From NCBI RefSeq assembly GCF_028369135.1, contig NZ_JAPWHW010000030.1, forward strand, positions 1 to 39,445: a stretch of 39,445 nucleotides of DNA. Reading direction: 5' to 3'. The stretch's first letter is position 1, and every line of letters begins with the position of its first letter. A model generated the notes under the pieces. The model was not told the DNA's origin and made no database searches. It saw only the letters and a program-made list of their open reading frames with translations. This document shows positions 25,504 to 34,598 of the stretch, one piece after another. Source of the stretch: Roseovarius sp. ZX-A-9 (GTDB taxonomy: Bacteria; Pseudomonadota; Alphaproteobacteria; Rhodobacterales; Rhodobacteraceae). A program made the translations under genes and the position numbers.

Positions 25504-26648
25504 GATGTTAATTCTGCAGCAAGCGCGCCTACGACCTCGTCCTGCATGGCTTCGGTCATCGCCGGGTAAAGCGGAATGCTGATCGCCTCGGTGTAATAGC
25601 GCTCGGCCTCGGGAAAGTCGCCGGGCGCGAAGCCCAGCGCGCGGTAGTACGGCTGCAGGTGGACAGGAATGTAGTGCAGGTTTACCCCTATCCCCCGTGC
25701 GCGCAATCCTTCAAATATCTCGCGGTGGCGCGCGGCATCGACCCGCACAACATAGAGGTGCCAAGCCGAAAGCACGCCATCGGATCTGCCCGGCAGGGTG
25801 ACGGGCAGATCGCCTAGCAAGCGATCGTAGCGGTCAGCAAGCGTGTTGCGCCGCGCCACGTAATCGTCGAGCCGCGCCATCTGGGCATGCCCGAGCGCCG
25901 CGCAAAGGTCCGTTATCCGGTAGTTCCAGCCAAGCTCGATCATCTGGTAATACCAAGGGCCATCGGGCGGATGGGTCATCTCGGCCGGATCTCTGGTGAT
26001 GCCATGGCTGCGCAGCCGCGCCATCCGATGTGCAAGCGCAGCGTCCTGCGTTACGGCTGTGCCGCCTTCGCCAGACGTTACGATCTTGACCGGGTGATAG
26101 CTGAAAACTGCGATATCGCTGTGCTCGCATGCGCCTACGGCCTTGTCGCCGTAGCGCCCGCCAATGGCGTGAGAGGCATCCTCAATCACACGCACGCCGT
26201 ATTTTCGGGCCAGCGCGCCGATGGCTGCCATGTCGCACGAAAGACCGGTCAAATGCACCGGAACGATTACCTTGGGCAGCTGGCCAGCGCGGTCTGCCTT
26301 GCGCAGCTTGTCCTCCAGCCGGCCGGGACAGAGGTTGGCCGTGACAGGGTCGGTATCGACGAAATCCACCGCAGCCCCGCAATAGCGCGCGCAATTGGCT
26401 GACGCCACGAAGGTGTTGGGCGAGGTCCAAAGCGTATCGCCGGGCCCAAGGTCGAGCGCAGCACAGGCAATATGCAGGGCTGAGGTCGCGCTGTTCACGG
26501 CCACAGCATGCGCAGCGCCCGTGGCCTTTGCCACCGCTGCCTCGAAGGCGGGGACCGCTGGGCCTTGGGTCAGAAAATCCGACTGCAGCACTTCGACTAC
26601 CGAGTCGACATCTTCCTGCCGGATGTCCTGCCTTCCATAGGGAATCAT
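25500..26648 (-). CDS. pseC: UDP-4-amino-4,6-dideoxy-N-acetyl-L-altrosamine transaminase
   Basis: 382 residues of a DegT/DnrJ/EryC1-type PLP aminotransferase. MIPYGRQDIRQEDVDSVVEV is a typical PseC N-terminus, and the PLP lysine is Lys188 in SYHPVKIVTSGEGG, with EDASHAIGG before it. It uses glutamate to aminate C4 of the PseB product, the second step of Pse synthesis. ATG 26648 has a strong AGGAAG site 5-6 nt upstream and follows the methylase stop by one base. Confidence 0.95.
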   Translation of the reverse strand: MIPYGRQDIRQEDVDSVVEVLQSDFLTQGPAVPAFEAAVAKATGAAHAVAVNSATSALHIACAALDLGPGDTLWTSPNTFVASANCARYCGAAVDFVDTDPVTANLCPGRLEDKLRKADRAGQLPKVIVPVHLTGLSCDMAAIGALARKYGVRVIEDASHAIGGRYGDKAVGACEHSDIAVFSYHPVKIVTSGEGGTAVTQDAALAHRMARLRSHGITRDPAEMTHPPDGPWYYQMIELGWNYRITDLCAALGHAQMARLDDYVARRNTLADRYDRLLGDLPVTLPGRSDGVLSAWHLYVVRVDAARHREIFEGLRARGIGVNLHYIPVHLQPYYRALGFAPGDFPEAERYYTEAISIPLYPAMTEAMQDEVVGALAAELTS

Positions 26649-26649
26649 G

Positions 26650-27282
26650 TTACTTCCTTTGCGCCTGAGGTTTTCTGAGAAGAAACCAAGTGATGTCGTC
26701 CATCGGTGTGTAATTGTCGCGCCGGTAGACGAAGCCGTAATCAACAAGCTCGAGAGCGTGCCGCTCCATGAGTTCACCTGCGAAGTCGCGTTTATAAAGC
26801 CGCTCTCCGTGTCCGCGATAGGACACGCTGACAGGTGCGGGGTTGTAGTATTCAGCCACCATCACGTATTGGCGCGACAGCCGGACGAGGTTGTCATAGA
26901 CAGTATTGAGGTATTCGGGGTTGATATGGATCAGCACGCCTGCCGTGAAGGTAAGATCATATGCGCCTTCCTCCGACATGTCCTCCAGGATCGAGCGGGT
27001 CGAAATATCAGAAACGCCTAGAGCGCGGGCTTCCTCGGCCGCGTCGGCGTTGATCTCGATACCGTTCAGATCAAAGTTGCCAATGTCACTCAGCGCCTTG
27101 AGATTGAGCCCGATATTGCAGCCGAACTCGCATATCGATTGGATGCCTGGTGCGGCTCGCAGCGCGCGACCGAAGAAAGACGTCTTGGAGGCAATTAAGG
27201 CAGTACCACGGTTTCGCTCCATGTACGCTTTACCGAAACTCCCTGCCCAGAAGGCTTCCTGTTCGGTCCGGTAATCGCTCAT
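26650..27282 (-). CDS. SAM methyltransferase, pseudaminic acid biosynthesis-associated type
   Basis: 210 residues. A class I SAM fold with motif I in SICEFGCNIGLNL and a DLTFTAGVLIHINPEYL segment. It matches the family commonly labelled pseudaminic acid biosynthesis-associated methylase, which is almost always found beside pse genes. It is not needed for the basic pathway and may methylate Pse or another intermediate. AAGGAG lies about 10 nt before ATG 27282, and the gene is 14 nt from pseB. Confidence 0.88.
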   Translation of the reverse strand: MSDYRTEQEAFWAGSFGKAYMERNRGTALIASKTSFFGRALRAAPGIQSICEFGCNIGLNLKALSDIGNFDLNGIEINADAAEEARALGVSDISTRSILEDMSEEGAYDLTFTAGVLIHINPEYLNTVYDNLVRLSRQYVMVAEYYNPAPVSVSYRGHGERLYKRDFAGELMERHALELVDYGFVYRRDNYTPMDDITWFLLRKPQAQRK

Positions 27283-27296
27283 GGCCTTAGTCTCCT

Positions 27297-28295
27297 TCAG
27301 ATTGCGCCGATTTTTCCGCGGTTTGCGGCAATCCATTCTTCAAGCGCTGCGTCTGTCATCCAGTCGGTGTTGTTGTCACTCGAATAGACGAAATCCTCAG
27401 CCACCTTCACGCCATCCTTGATCCGGTACGGATCCACCGCCCAGTTATGGATCGCGGGCAAGATCTTGAAATGCTCTTTGTATTCGAATGTATGTTGCGC
27501 GTCCTCCAGACCGATCATCTGTTCGTGCACCTTCTCGCCCGGACGGATGCCGATGATCTTGAATTTCGCTTTCGGGGCGATTACCCGGGCGATGTCGGTG
27601 ACCTTCATCGACGGGATTTTTTTCACGTAGATCTCACCACCGACCATGTCTTGGAAAGCGTGAAACACAAGCCGGACACCGTCTTCGAGACTGATCATGA
27701 AACGCGTCATGCGCTCATCGGTGATCGGCAGCACGCCCTTGTCAGCGATTGACAAGAAGAATGGAATAACCGACCCGCGCGAGCCCATCACGTTACCATA
27801 CCGCACGACCGAGAACCGGGTATTGTGCTCGCCGGCATAGGCATTGCCGGCAACAAAGAGCTTGTCCGAAGCCAGCTTGGATGCACCATAAAGATTTATG
27901 GGGCTCGATGCCTTGTCGGTGGAGAGCGCGACAACACGTTTAACTTTTTTGTCGATCGCGGCATCGATGACATTCATCGCACCGTTCACATTTGTCTTGA
28001 CGCATTCGAAGGGATTGTACTCGGCCGTCGGAACAATCTTGGTCGCCGCCGCATGGACGACATAATCCACACCATCGAAAGCACGATAGAGACGCTCGCG
28101 GTCACGCACGTCTCCTATGAAGAACCGCACGCGTGAATCGCCTTCAAAGCGTTTTGCCATCTCCCATTGCTTCATCTCGTCGCGCGAAAAGATGATCACT
28201 TTTCTCGGATTGTAGCGCTCCAACACAGTGGGCACGAAGGCATGTCCGAAGGATCCGGTTCCACCGGTAATCAAAATCGAAGAGTCGGAAAGCAT
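27297..28295 (-). CDS. pseB: UDP-N-acetylglucosamine 4,6-dehydratase (inverting)
   Basis: 332 residues, the normal PseB length. An extended SDR enzyme with ILITGGTGSFGHAF at the N-terminus, VVHAAATKIVP, and the active-site block LSTDKASSPINLYGASK with its Tyr-x3-Lys pair. It dehydrates and C5-epimerises UDP-GlcNAc, the first committed step of Pse synthesis. I prefer ATG 28295; the frame opens at TTG 28307, which overlaps the purine-rich GAGGA site itself. It is the first gene of the Pse block. Confidence 0.95.
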   Translation of the reverse strand: MLSDSSILITGGTGSFGHAFVPTVLERYNPRKVIIFSRDEMKQWEMAKRFEGDSRVRFFIGDVRDRERLYRAFDGVDYVVHAAATKIVPTAEYNPFECVKTNVNGAMNVIDAAIDKKVKRVVALSTDKASSPINLYGASKLASDKLFVAGNAYAGEHNTRFSVVRYGNVMGSRGSVIPFFLSIADKGVLPITDERMTRFMISLEDGVRLVFHAFQDMVGGEIYVKKIPSMKVTDIARVIAPKAKFKIIGIRPGEKVHEQMIGLEDAQHTFEYKEHFKILPAIHNWAVDPYRIKDGVKVAEDFVYSSDNNTDWMTDAALEEWIAANRGKIGAI

Positions 28296-28346
28296 AATGG
28301 GTTTCAATCCTCTATCACGTTGGTCATATTCTTCTGCAGCGCAGCC

Positions 28347-30170
28347 TCATTCAGTCTCATGGGCCTGCGCAATCCGCTGGAATACGGGATTACCGTCCAT
28401 CAATGCCGCCCAGCTATCGTAGCCGACCACTCTGCCCTGGTCCATTACCACGATGCGGTCGCAGCGTTGAACCGTGCTGAGCCGGTGTGCAATCATTACA
28501 ACAGTTTTTTCCTCCGGAAGCGCGTCTATTGCGGCCATGACCTCGCGCTCGGTAAGATTGTCGAGCGCGCTGGTCGCCTCGTCGAATACGATGAGATTAG
28601 CATCGTGGTAGAGAGCCCGCGCAATGCCGATCCTCTGGCGTTGACCGCCCGAGAGACGCACGCCGCGCTCACCAATCGTGGTCGCATACCCTTCCGGAAG
28701 CTCGGACCGAATGAAACTGTCCAGTTGTGCGATCCTTGCAGCCTCCGTAACCCGTGCTTCATCTATCTTCTTGTTGGGCACGCCTAGGGCGATATTTTCC
28801 GCAACGCTAGCGTCCATCAGAAAAATGCTCTGTGGAACGTAGCCCACATTTCTCTGCCAGGCTCGCAAATTCTCCTTCGTTACCGGCTTCCCGTCAACAA
28901 CGAGTTGGCCGGCAGTCGGCGTTAACAACCCGAGCGTCAGATCAGCAAGAGTCGTCTTGCCTGCCCCCGTACCGCCCACGATGCCGATCTTTTCTCCCGC
29001 GCGGATTGCCAAATTGACATCCTTAACTCCGGCATGGAGCGCATTTGGATAGTTGTATGAAATATTTTCCAGAGTCAGCCCATCCTGCAAGCTCACCCGG
29101 TCGGAAGCCGTTCCTGCAACATCATCCTCATCAACCCAAGCGGCCAGATCGTCATGGACGATTTCCACGGCTGCCGCTCCGGCCTGAAGCTTGGTCAGCG
29201 ATTGATAAAGCTTCGAGAGTTCCGGCATGAGCCTTTGCCCCGCGAAAGCAAAAAGGCCAAGGACGGGCAAGATACCATTCAGGGCCGTGCCGGATTCGAG
29301 CCCTTGCGCATCGACCAAGAAAAGGCACAGCAAAATGATCCCTCCGAATGCGATCACTTGCAGCGCAAATTGCGGCAGTTGCGTGATCAGTGCAATCTTG
29401 GCCAGGGTGCGCGCCATGCTCAACGAATGCACGGCGTAGCGCCCCAGATACGCTTCTTCGCATCCAAGAAGCTTGATATCCTTGATACCGCCCAGCGCCT
29501 CGTTCGTGATCTTGAAGCGCGCGCTGTTGGTTGTGGCCCTATGGTGCCCCAGTTGCTTTAGCACGCGCCGACTCAGCGTATAGATTGCACCATAAATTCC
29601 GCCAAGGACAACGAAAGCGATGAGCGCGATCACCGGCTCAACCACAAAGAGCAGAGTCACGATCGCCAAGGCCGTAAACGACGCAGCAATAAGTTCAACG
29701 GCAGGCGTCAAGAACGTACGCACCACCTGCTGAGTTTCCGACAGGATCCGGGTCCCCATTTCAGCTGAGTGCCGGTTCAGAAAGAAGGCATAGGGTTGGC
29801 GCAGATAGGCTGTCAGCAGACGGTGGCTGATAGAATGAACCCTCATGTTGGTGAATCGTGCGATTGCCCAAGTTTTCAGGATCAGCACAGTGTTCGTGAA
29901 GACAATAACGCCAAGCGAAGCCAGTCCCAGCCCCACCAGAAAAGTGTAATCGCTTTCGAATCCAAAGGTTTCATATGCCCAAGCCAGCGCGGGAACAGCC
30001 TCAATGCGCCCAGGGTCGGACAGGACAGACAGGAACGGCAGAACCGAGCCAACCATCAGCGCGGAGGAGAGCGCACTGACGATCACGATACTCAGCAAAA
30101 TCCAGAAATTGCGACGCTCGCGCCCATCCAGCAATGCCCACGCCATACTCGAGATTTTGGCTTTTCTCAC
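28347..30170 (-). CDS. ABC transporter with fused membrane and ATPase domains (PglK-like flippase)
   Basis: 607 residues. Residues about 20-320 form a six-helix exporter domain, and about 360-590 an ATPase with Walker A GGTGAGKTT, signature LSGGQRQR and Walker B LIVFDEATSALD. It resembles PglK and MsbA-like lipid-linked oligosaccharide flippases. No Wzx is visible in the window, so this half-transporter (expected to dimerise) is the best candidate for moving polyprenyl-linked repeat units across the inner membrane. The GTG start at 30170 overlaps the upstream small gene as GTGA, with GGGG about 9 nt before it. Confidence 0.92.
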   Translation of the reverse strand: MRKAKISSMAWALLDGRERRNFWILLSIVIVSALSSALMVGSVLPFLSVLSDPGRIEAVPALAWAYETFGFESDYTFLVGLGLASLGVIVFTNTVLILKTWAIARFTNMRVHSISHRLLTAYLRQPYAFFLNRHSAEMGTRILSETQQVVRTFLTPAVELIAASFTALAIVTLLFVVEPVIALIAFVVLGGIYGAIYTLSRRVLKQLGHHRATTNSARFKITNEALGGIKDIKLLGCEEAYLGRYAVHSLSMARTLAKIALITQLPQFALQVIAFGGIILLCLFLVDAQGLESGTALNGILPVLGLFAFAGQRLMPELSKLYQSLTKLQAGAAAVEIVHDDLAAWVDEDDVAGTASDRVSLQDGLTLENISYNYPNALHAGVKDVNLAIRAGEKIGIVGGTGAGKTTLADLTLGLLTPTAGQLVVDGKPVTKENLRAWQRNVGYVPQSIFLMDASVAENIALGVPNKKIDEARVTEAARIAQLDSFIRSELPEGYATTIGERGVRLSGGQRQRIGIARALYHDANLIVFDEATSALDNLTEREVMAAIDALPEEKTVVMIAHRLSTVQRCDRIVVMDQGRVVGYDSWAALMDGNPVFQRIAQAHETE

Positions 30171-30421
30171 GATGCATGCCCCAAGGTTTCTGTCCAGTTA
30201 TAGTGTAAGTTCAAAAGTCTCGACGTGGAGGTACTGATGAACATCGTAATATCTTCTCCGCCCGACCGAATCTTTAATCGAACAAGCAACAAAAGTTTAA
30301 CGAAATCGGCGGCTTGCTCTTCAAGATTCTGCTTGAAACCATCTCTTGGCCCAATGCCCAGTAGCGCGAGGCCGCCTCGACAGAGGGGCGAGCCTCTCAC
30401 CTTGGTGGATTGCTTGCTCAT
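30167..30421 (-). CDS. Small hypothetical protein, translationally coupled
   Basis: 84 residues with no recognisable family. It is mixed in composition: a basic N-terminus, a Gly/Leu stretch, then an amphipathic LEEQAADFVKLLLLVRLKIR segment that might be a membrane-associated helix. Three facts argue that it is real: GGAGG lies about 8 nt before its ATG, that ATG overlaps the acyltransferase stop as ATGA, and its own stop overlaps the ABC transporter start as GTGA. It may be an accessory of the flippase or acyltransferase. Confidence 0.65.
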   Translation of the reverse strand: MSKQSTKVRGSPLCRGGLALLGIGPRDGFKQNLEEQAADFVKLLLLVRLKIRSGGEDITMFISTSTSRLLNLHYNWTETLGHAS

Positions 30422-31554
30422 GTTCGAGCCTCCGATGGTGATCGCTTCATCCGCCTTAGCAGATCGTTGCATTGCTTTTCTCCCAAAAAGTACATCCCCC
30501 AGCAGCCGGCAAGAACGACAGGCAGGCAAAGCATCCAAGCCCAATAACTTTCAATTTCCCTAGCACGAATACCGAACTGTTGATCGAGGATCAGCGCGAT
30601 CAGATAGATGAACGCCACGTGGTAGATATAGATGGAATAGCTGAAGAAACCCCAGTTCCAACGCGGATTCGAGGTCAGGGCATGTGGAAGATTCCGGATA
30701 CATAGAATACTGAACAATATCATTAGCAGGTTCGAGATGGAGTTGGGTGCGCCATAGGATGTCTTTACGGCAAAGATAAGGCCCATCAACACCGCCGCAG
30801 ATATGGCAAAGGCCCAGACCGACAAAGCTGGCACACGTTCGATGTAGTGGTAGGCAACAACGCCGGACATGAACCAAAACGCCGCGTTAATCGCAAAATT
30901 CACGAGGACCGAGGAGGACGGGTTCAGCCCCAGGCCCCAGAAAGCAACACCAATCAACGAGAGGATGGCCGACACGCCCCACACCGCAGGGATCGCCGAT
31001 CGACGCCACAGCAGCAGCGGACATAGCATGTAAAAGATGACCTCGTAAGGCAGCGACCAGAACTGCGCCGTGATCGGGGTTGCAACCTTGATATATGTCG
31101 CCATCTGAAACAGGCCCTCAGCGGTGCAGAGGCGCCCGGTACATCTTTGGCTGACGCTATTTGCCGGATCGAATGACGCATAGAGGATACAAACCAACGC
31201 GGCGAGCCCGATTGCCACCAGATAGGGAGGCCAGATGCGGACCAGGCGGCGCAAATAGAATTGAGCTGCCGATGGTGTATGTTTCATCGAATGCGCCATC
31301 GCGAACCCGCTGACGGAAAAGAACAGGATCACGAACTCGGTCCCAAGCCCGGTGAGCTGCAGCAGGGAAATCGACAGGTAATCATACAAGCCCAACGGCT
31401 CCACCGCCTCCGCGATCGTTCGCGCTCCACCCTTGAAGAAATTTCCCCGGACATGGTTGACCACGACATAAACCGCCGCAAACCCGCGCATGAAATCCAG
31501 CACATGCGTCGGCACGAGCACCGGGGTGGAATTTTTCGAACTAGTAGTTGCCAT
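30418..31554 (-). CDS. Acyltransferase family 3 (OafA-like) membrane protein
   Basis: 378 residues with about ten predicted transmembrane segments. Typical acyltransferase-3 features are present: LDFMRGFAAVYVVVNHV at the start with the catalytic-type His, FSVSGFAMAHS, and RLVRIWPPYLVA. These integral enzymes O-acylate (usually O-acetylate) polysaccharides on the periplasmic side. GGGGGAA precedes ATG 31554; the longer frame (to 31632) adds a basic, unrelated extension. Confidence 0.92.
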   Translation of the reverse strand: MATTSSKNSTPVLVPTHVLDFMRGFAAVYVVVNHVRGNFFKGGARTIAEAVEPLGLYDYLSISLLQLTGLGTEFVILFFSVSGFAMAHSMKHTPSAAQFYLRRLVRIWPPYLVAIGLAALVCILYASFDPANSVSQRCTGRLCTAEGLFQMATYIKVATPITAQFWSLPYEVIFYMLCPLLLWRRSAIPAVWGVSAILSLIGVAFWGLGLNPSSSVLVNFAINAAFWFMSGVVAYHYIERVPALSVWAFAISAAVLMGLIFAVKTSYGAPNSISNLLMILFSILCIRNLPHALTSNPRWNWGFFSYSIYIYHVAFIYLIALILDQQFGIRAREIESYWAWMLCLPVVLAGCWGMYFLGEKQCNDLLRRMKRSPSEART

Positions 31555-31691
31555 AGTTCCCCCAAAAGGCGTCAGCAGTCGTCGCCGACGGCCGGTACGA
31601 TACCGTCTTGAACGACGGTCCGAATCTTGCAAGTGCCGTGTCGGACGTCAGGATTTTCATGCGTTTGCAAATGCCTGCAAGGTGCAGCCCC

Positions 31692-32474
31692 TCATCGCCC
31701 CGTCATGGAATAGACCGCCCGTCCAACCCATTCTCGCAGGGCTGTGTTCGACAGCCCCAGATTTCGCTGAAAATTCCAGCCAAACCCGTCAGGCCAAGCC
31801 CGCGTTCTGAAATCCACGGGGAAGGGGACGATCTCTTGCCACCCAGCCGTTGAAAAACTTCTGACAGCGCGCTGCATGTGAAAGGCACTGGTGATCAAGA
31901 CCCACTGTTCGCCGTCCTTGGGCCCGGCAAGTGCGTGGCTCAGACGAGCATTCTCGGTGGTGTTTCGTGAGCGGCTTTCAAAGAGCATTCGCGCAGGTTC
32001 AATTCCATAGGCCCGAAAAATCCGTTCGGCGATCGCCGCCTCGGATATCCCGGTGCCGTTCATATCCCGCAAGCGGCCACTGCCACCGGCAAAGAGCAGG
32101 CGCGCCTCCGGGTGGGCTTGGGCAAGCGCCATGGCCGCAACGTAGCGGTCTCCGCCCTCTCCAAGCTGCGGTTGTCCGGATTGGCGACTGGCCGGAACGT
32201 CCTCTCCCCCGCCGAGTACGACAATGCCATCGACCTTGGCCAAGTCCTTCTGTACGGAAAACTCCGCTTCCAGCGGACGCATGAGCACGTCCCCCAAGGG
32301 AAACAGCCCGATTCCGAGGATCGTCAGGACCAATGCCGCGGAGGCGAACCTTGCCACCCGAAGCCAAGAGCACAGATTGGCCAAGAACGCGACCAAAGCC
32401 AGCACAAAAAGCCAAGTCTCCAGCTTCAGGGCGGCCCCGAGCAGTTTCGAGAGGGCGAAGAAAACCGTATCCAA
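31692..32474 (-). CDS. YdcF/SanA-like (DUF218) membrane protein
   Basis: 260 residues. Two N-terminal hydrophobic segments (about 15-35 and 45-62) anchor a DUF218 domain: VDGIVVLGGGED, LFAGGSGRL, ESRSRNTTENA and VLITSAFHMQRA. Members (ElyC, SanA, YdcF) are linked to envelope or polyprenyl-carrier homeostasis, but the chemistry is unsettled. The start is TTG 32474, with AAGG upstream. Its presence in an EPS locus fits a carrier-lipid or envelope role. Confidence 0.85.
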   Translation of the reverse strand: MDTVFFALSKLLGAALKLETWLFVLALVAFLANLCSWLRVARFASAALVLTILGIGLFPLGDVLMRPLEAEFSVQKDLAKVDGIVVLGGGEDVPASRQSGQPQLGEGGDRYVAAMALAQAHPEARLLFAGGSGRLRDMNGTGISEAAIAERIFRAYGIEPARMLFESRSRNTTENARLSHALAGPKDGEQWVLITSAFHMQRAVRSFSTAGWQEIVPFPVDFRTRAWPDGFGWNFQRNLGLSNTALREWVGRAVYSMTGR

Positions 32475-32645
32475 AGTGCCGCGCCTTATCAGAAAATCGC
32501 TAAAGAAGCGTGCAGTCTACCCTGCTTACATTGCCGCGCCGGGTTCGCCGGACAGCCCGCGGCGAGACTGAAACCAATCAATCTTGCGATGCCCGCCATC
32601 AGAACGCGCGCCCGTCGGGGCTTCCCAATGTCAGGAAAGGGTGTT

Positions 32646-33776
32646 TCATGTGGCCCTGCGGTTTGCCGAGGGTGGCAACTCGCAAAGAACCTTGCGGTAA
32701 GCCTCTACCACAATGCTCTGGCCGTATTCTCGCTCCATCTTCGCACGCCCGGCGCGCCCCAGTGCAGCGCGCTCCTCTGGCGACAGGCCAAGGAACGCCT
32801 CGCAGGCTTCGGCAAGGCTCTCCCCGCTCCGGGGCTTGCAAAGAAATCCTGTCTTTCCGTTGTCCACGACCGCCCTGCAACCGGGAACATCCGTCGCGAT
32901 GAGCGGGCGGGCCAACGATGCCGCCTCGATCAGAGTTCGCGGGGCGCCCTCGCGATACGATGGCAGAACAACGCACTGCGCCGCTTCGATCATCGGCCGC
33001 ACATCATCTACTGTCCCGAGATATTCGATCGCACCCTCTTTTTCCCAGTCTTGAACGGTTTCCCGATCAATCGCCGTCCGATTCTCGGCATCTGTCGCGC
33101 CCAGAAGCTGAAAGCGAGCCTCGGGATGTCGTGCTTTCACGCGGCGGGCAGCGTCGACATATTCCAGCACACCCTTGTCACGCAACAGCCGCGCAACCAT
33201 CAGGAAGTGGGGCGCCCCCTCCTCTGACGGGTAAGCAGCAGCCGCGAACCAGTCGAGATCGATGCCGGATCCCGGAAGGGACCGTGCTTGGGCGTCCGTC
33301 ACAAGGCCTCGCTCAAGAAAAAGATTTCGGTCATCCTCATTCTGAAAGAAGACCGCCGGCAGATTGCGGAATGCAGTCTTGTAAAGCATCACCGCCACCC
33401 GCTCCAGCAAGCCGCCCGAGAGAAAGGCGGTGCCCAGACCGGTGACATTGGGGACAAAGGGTATCCCTGCGGATTTCGCTGCGATTGCGCCGAAGATGTT
33501 GTTCTTGATCGTGAAGCTCAGGATCACGTCAGGCTTCAGCTCCCGGAAGTGCCGACGCAGGCGCAGGAGCGTCTTGGGCTCCTTCAGCGGGTTGAGCCCC
33601 TGCACGCTCATCTCAAGGTGATGGAACGAGCAGCCAAGCGCCTCGATCTTGGGGACCGAATCATCTTTTGGCGCGAGGACGATAACCTCGTGCCCATCGG
33701 CGAGCAGCATCGCAACCAGCGGCCGCCGGAAATTCCAGATGTTCCAGGCCGCATTGACCGTCAAGAGAACCTTCAC
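32646..33776 (-). CDS. Glycosyltransferase, GT4 family
   Basis: 376 residues. It starts with KVLLTVNAAWNIWNFRRPL and has an N-terminal domain like capsule and O-antigen GT4 enzymes (PDVILSFTIKNNIFGAIAAK, VTGLGTAF); the C-terminal domain carries MVARLLRDKGVLEYVDAAR and SYREGAPRTLIEAASLARPLI. This variant is common for N-acetylhexosaminyl transfer to lipid carriers, which is only suggestive here. The GTG start overlaps the upstream small membrane gene as GTGA. Confidence 0.92.
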   Translation of the reverse strand: MKVLLTVNAAWNIWNFRRPLVAMLLADGHEVIVLAPKDDSVPKIEALGCSFHHLEMSVQGLNPLKEPKTLLRLRRHFRELKPDVILSFTIKNNIFGAIAAKSAGIPFVPNVTGLGTAFLSGGLLERVAVMLYKTAFRNLPAVFFQNEDDRNLFLERGLVTDAQARSLPGSGIDLDWFAAAAYPSEEGAPHFLMVARLLRDKGVLEYVDAARRVKARHPEARFQLLGATDAENRTAIDRETVQDWEKEGAIEYLGTVDDVRPMIEAAQCVVLPSYREGAPRTLIEAASLARPLIATDVPGCRAVVDNGKTGFLCKPRSGESLAEACEAFLGLSPEERAALGRAGRAKMEREYGQSIVVEAYRKVLCELPPSANRRAT

Positions 33777-34144
33777 GCGGGCGGCTCCCGCAAGGTGGTC
33801 TGAGACCTATTTGCATTTTCTCGATCTCCAACCCATCGCCAGGCCAAGAGAAGCACAGTGGGCCAGAAAAGCGTCGTGCCAAAGTCTTTGGCGGTTTCCA
33901 ACCAGTTCACCGATCCAGTCCAGATTATCCAGTCACGGGCATCAAGGATTTCATTAAGCGCCTGAAGTACCGCCACAACACCCCAAGCGAGGAGCATCCC
34001 GTAGCGCCGCTTCCTCAAAAGGAAGGCGCAGGCGAGAAACAAGGCCAGACCGAAATGCACATGCAACGTGTCACCCGACATTCCAAGGTCGCGCTGAATC
34101 CACGCCTTGCTTTCGTACCAGGCTGTCTGCCACGTCAGTTCCAT
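33773..34144 (-). CDS. Small membrane protein, possibly VanZ-like
   Basis: 123 residues with three hydrophobic segments (about 28-44, 49-67, 88-105), a histidine pair before the first, and a conserved-looking E-x-x-D-A-R-D-W stretch after the second. The arrangement resembles small VanZ-type proteins but the similarity is weak. It is coupled to the GT4 gene by GTGA and lies just after the MarR gene. Confidence 0.7.
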   Translation of the reverse strand: MELTWQTAWYESKAWIQRDLGMSGDTLHVHFGLALFLACAFLLRKRRYGMLLAWGVVAVLQALNEILDARDWIIWTGSVNWLETAKDFGTTLFWPTVLLLAWRWVGDRENANRSQTTLREPPA

Positions 34145-34220
34145 GAACCGCCTAGTTCCCTTGAGTGCATGTCCGCATTTTCATAATTCCAGATCATCGC
34201 GGGATCAAAAGATGCCTGCA

Positions 34221-34598
34221 TCATTTTTGAGTCACCTGCGGCGCTGGCCCCATGTCGGCACCCAGCTCCAGGTCTTCTTGCAGACTTTCAATCTCGGCTT
34301 TCAGAGCGTCATATTCCTCCAACTTGCGCTGCAGGAACCGGCTCGTCAGGGCCGTCTTCTCTGCAACCCCTTTTGGCGTCAAAACATAGGCATAGCGGAG
34401 TTTCTTGTTCGAGGCGCGGAAGTTGCGGATCTTCAACTGGCCCTTTTCGGCCAGCGAACTGAGACAGTAATTGACTGCCCCCAGGCTGATCCCCAGCTCT
34501 CGCGACAACGCACGTTGGCTCATCTGTGGATTTCCGTCCAGCAGGCGCAGAATGCGAAAGCGCACATCTTGTTGTAACTGTTCTCTGTGTGAAGACAT
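34221..34598 (-). CDS. MarR-type EPS-associated transcriptional regulator
   Basis: 125 residues. A winged-helix DNA-binding domain (RFRILRLLDGNPQMSQRALSRELGIS and onward) is followed by a C-terminal coiled coil (about 90-115). This is the pattern of the MarR family regulators found in EPS loci. It lies inside the polysaccharide operon, so it probably controls it. The 14-bp palindrome at 34698 lies about 100 bp before its start and may be its operator. No clear RBS is visible. Confidence 0.88.
   Translation of the reverse strand: MSSHREQLQQDVRFRILRLLDGNPQMSQRALSRELGISLGAVNYCLSSLAEKGQLKIRNFRASNKKLRYAYVLTPKGVAEKTALTSRFLQRKLEEYDALKAEIESLQEDLELGADMGPAPQVTQK

Noticed and set aside
32112..33227. 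Long plus-strand open frame (371 codons) across the YdcF and GT4 genes
   Set aside because: It is antisense to two well-supported genes and has a low-complexity basic composition with no family features.
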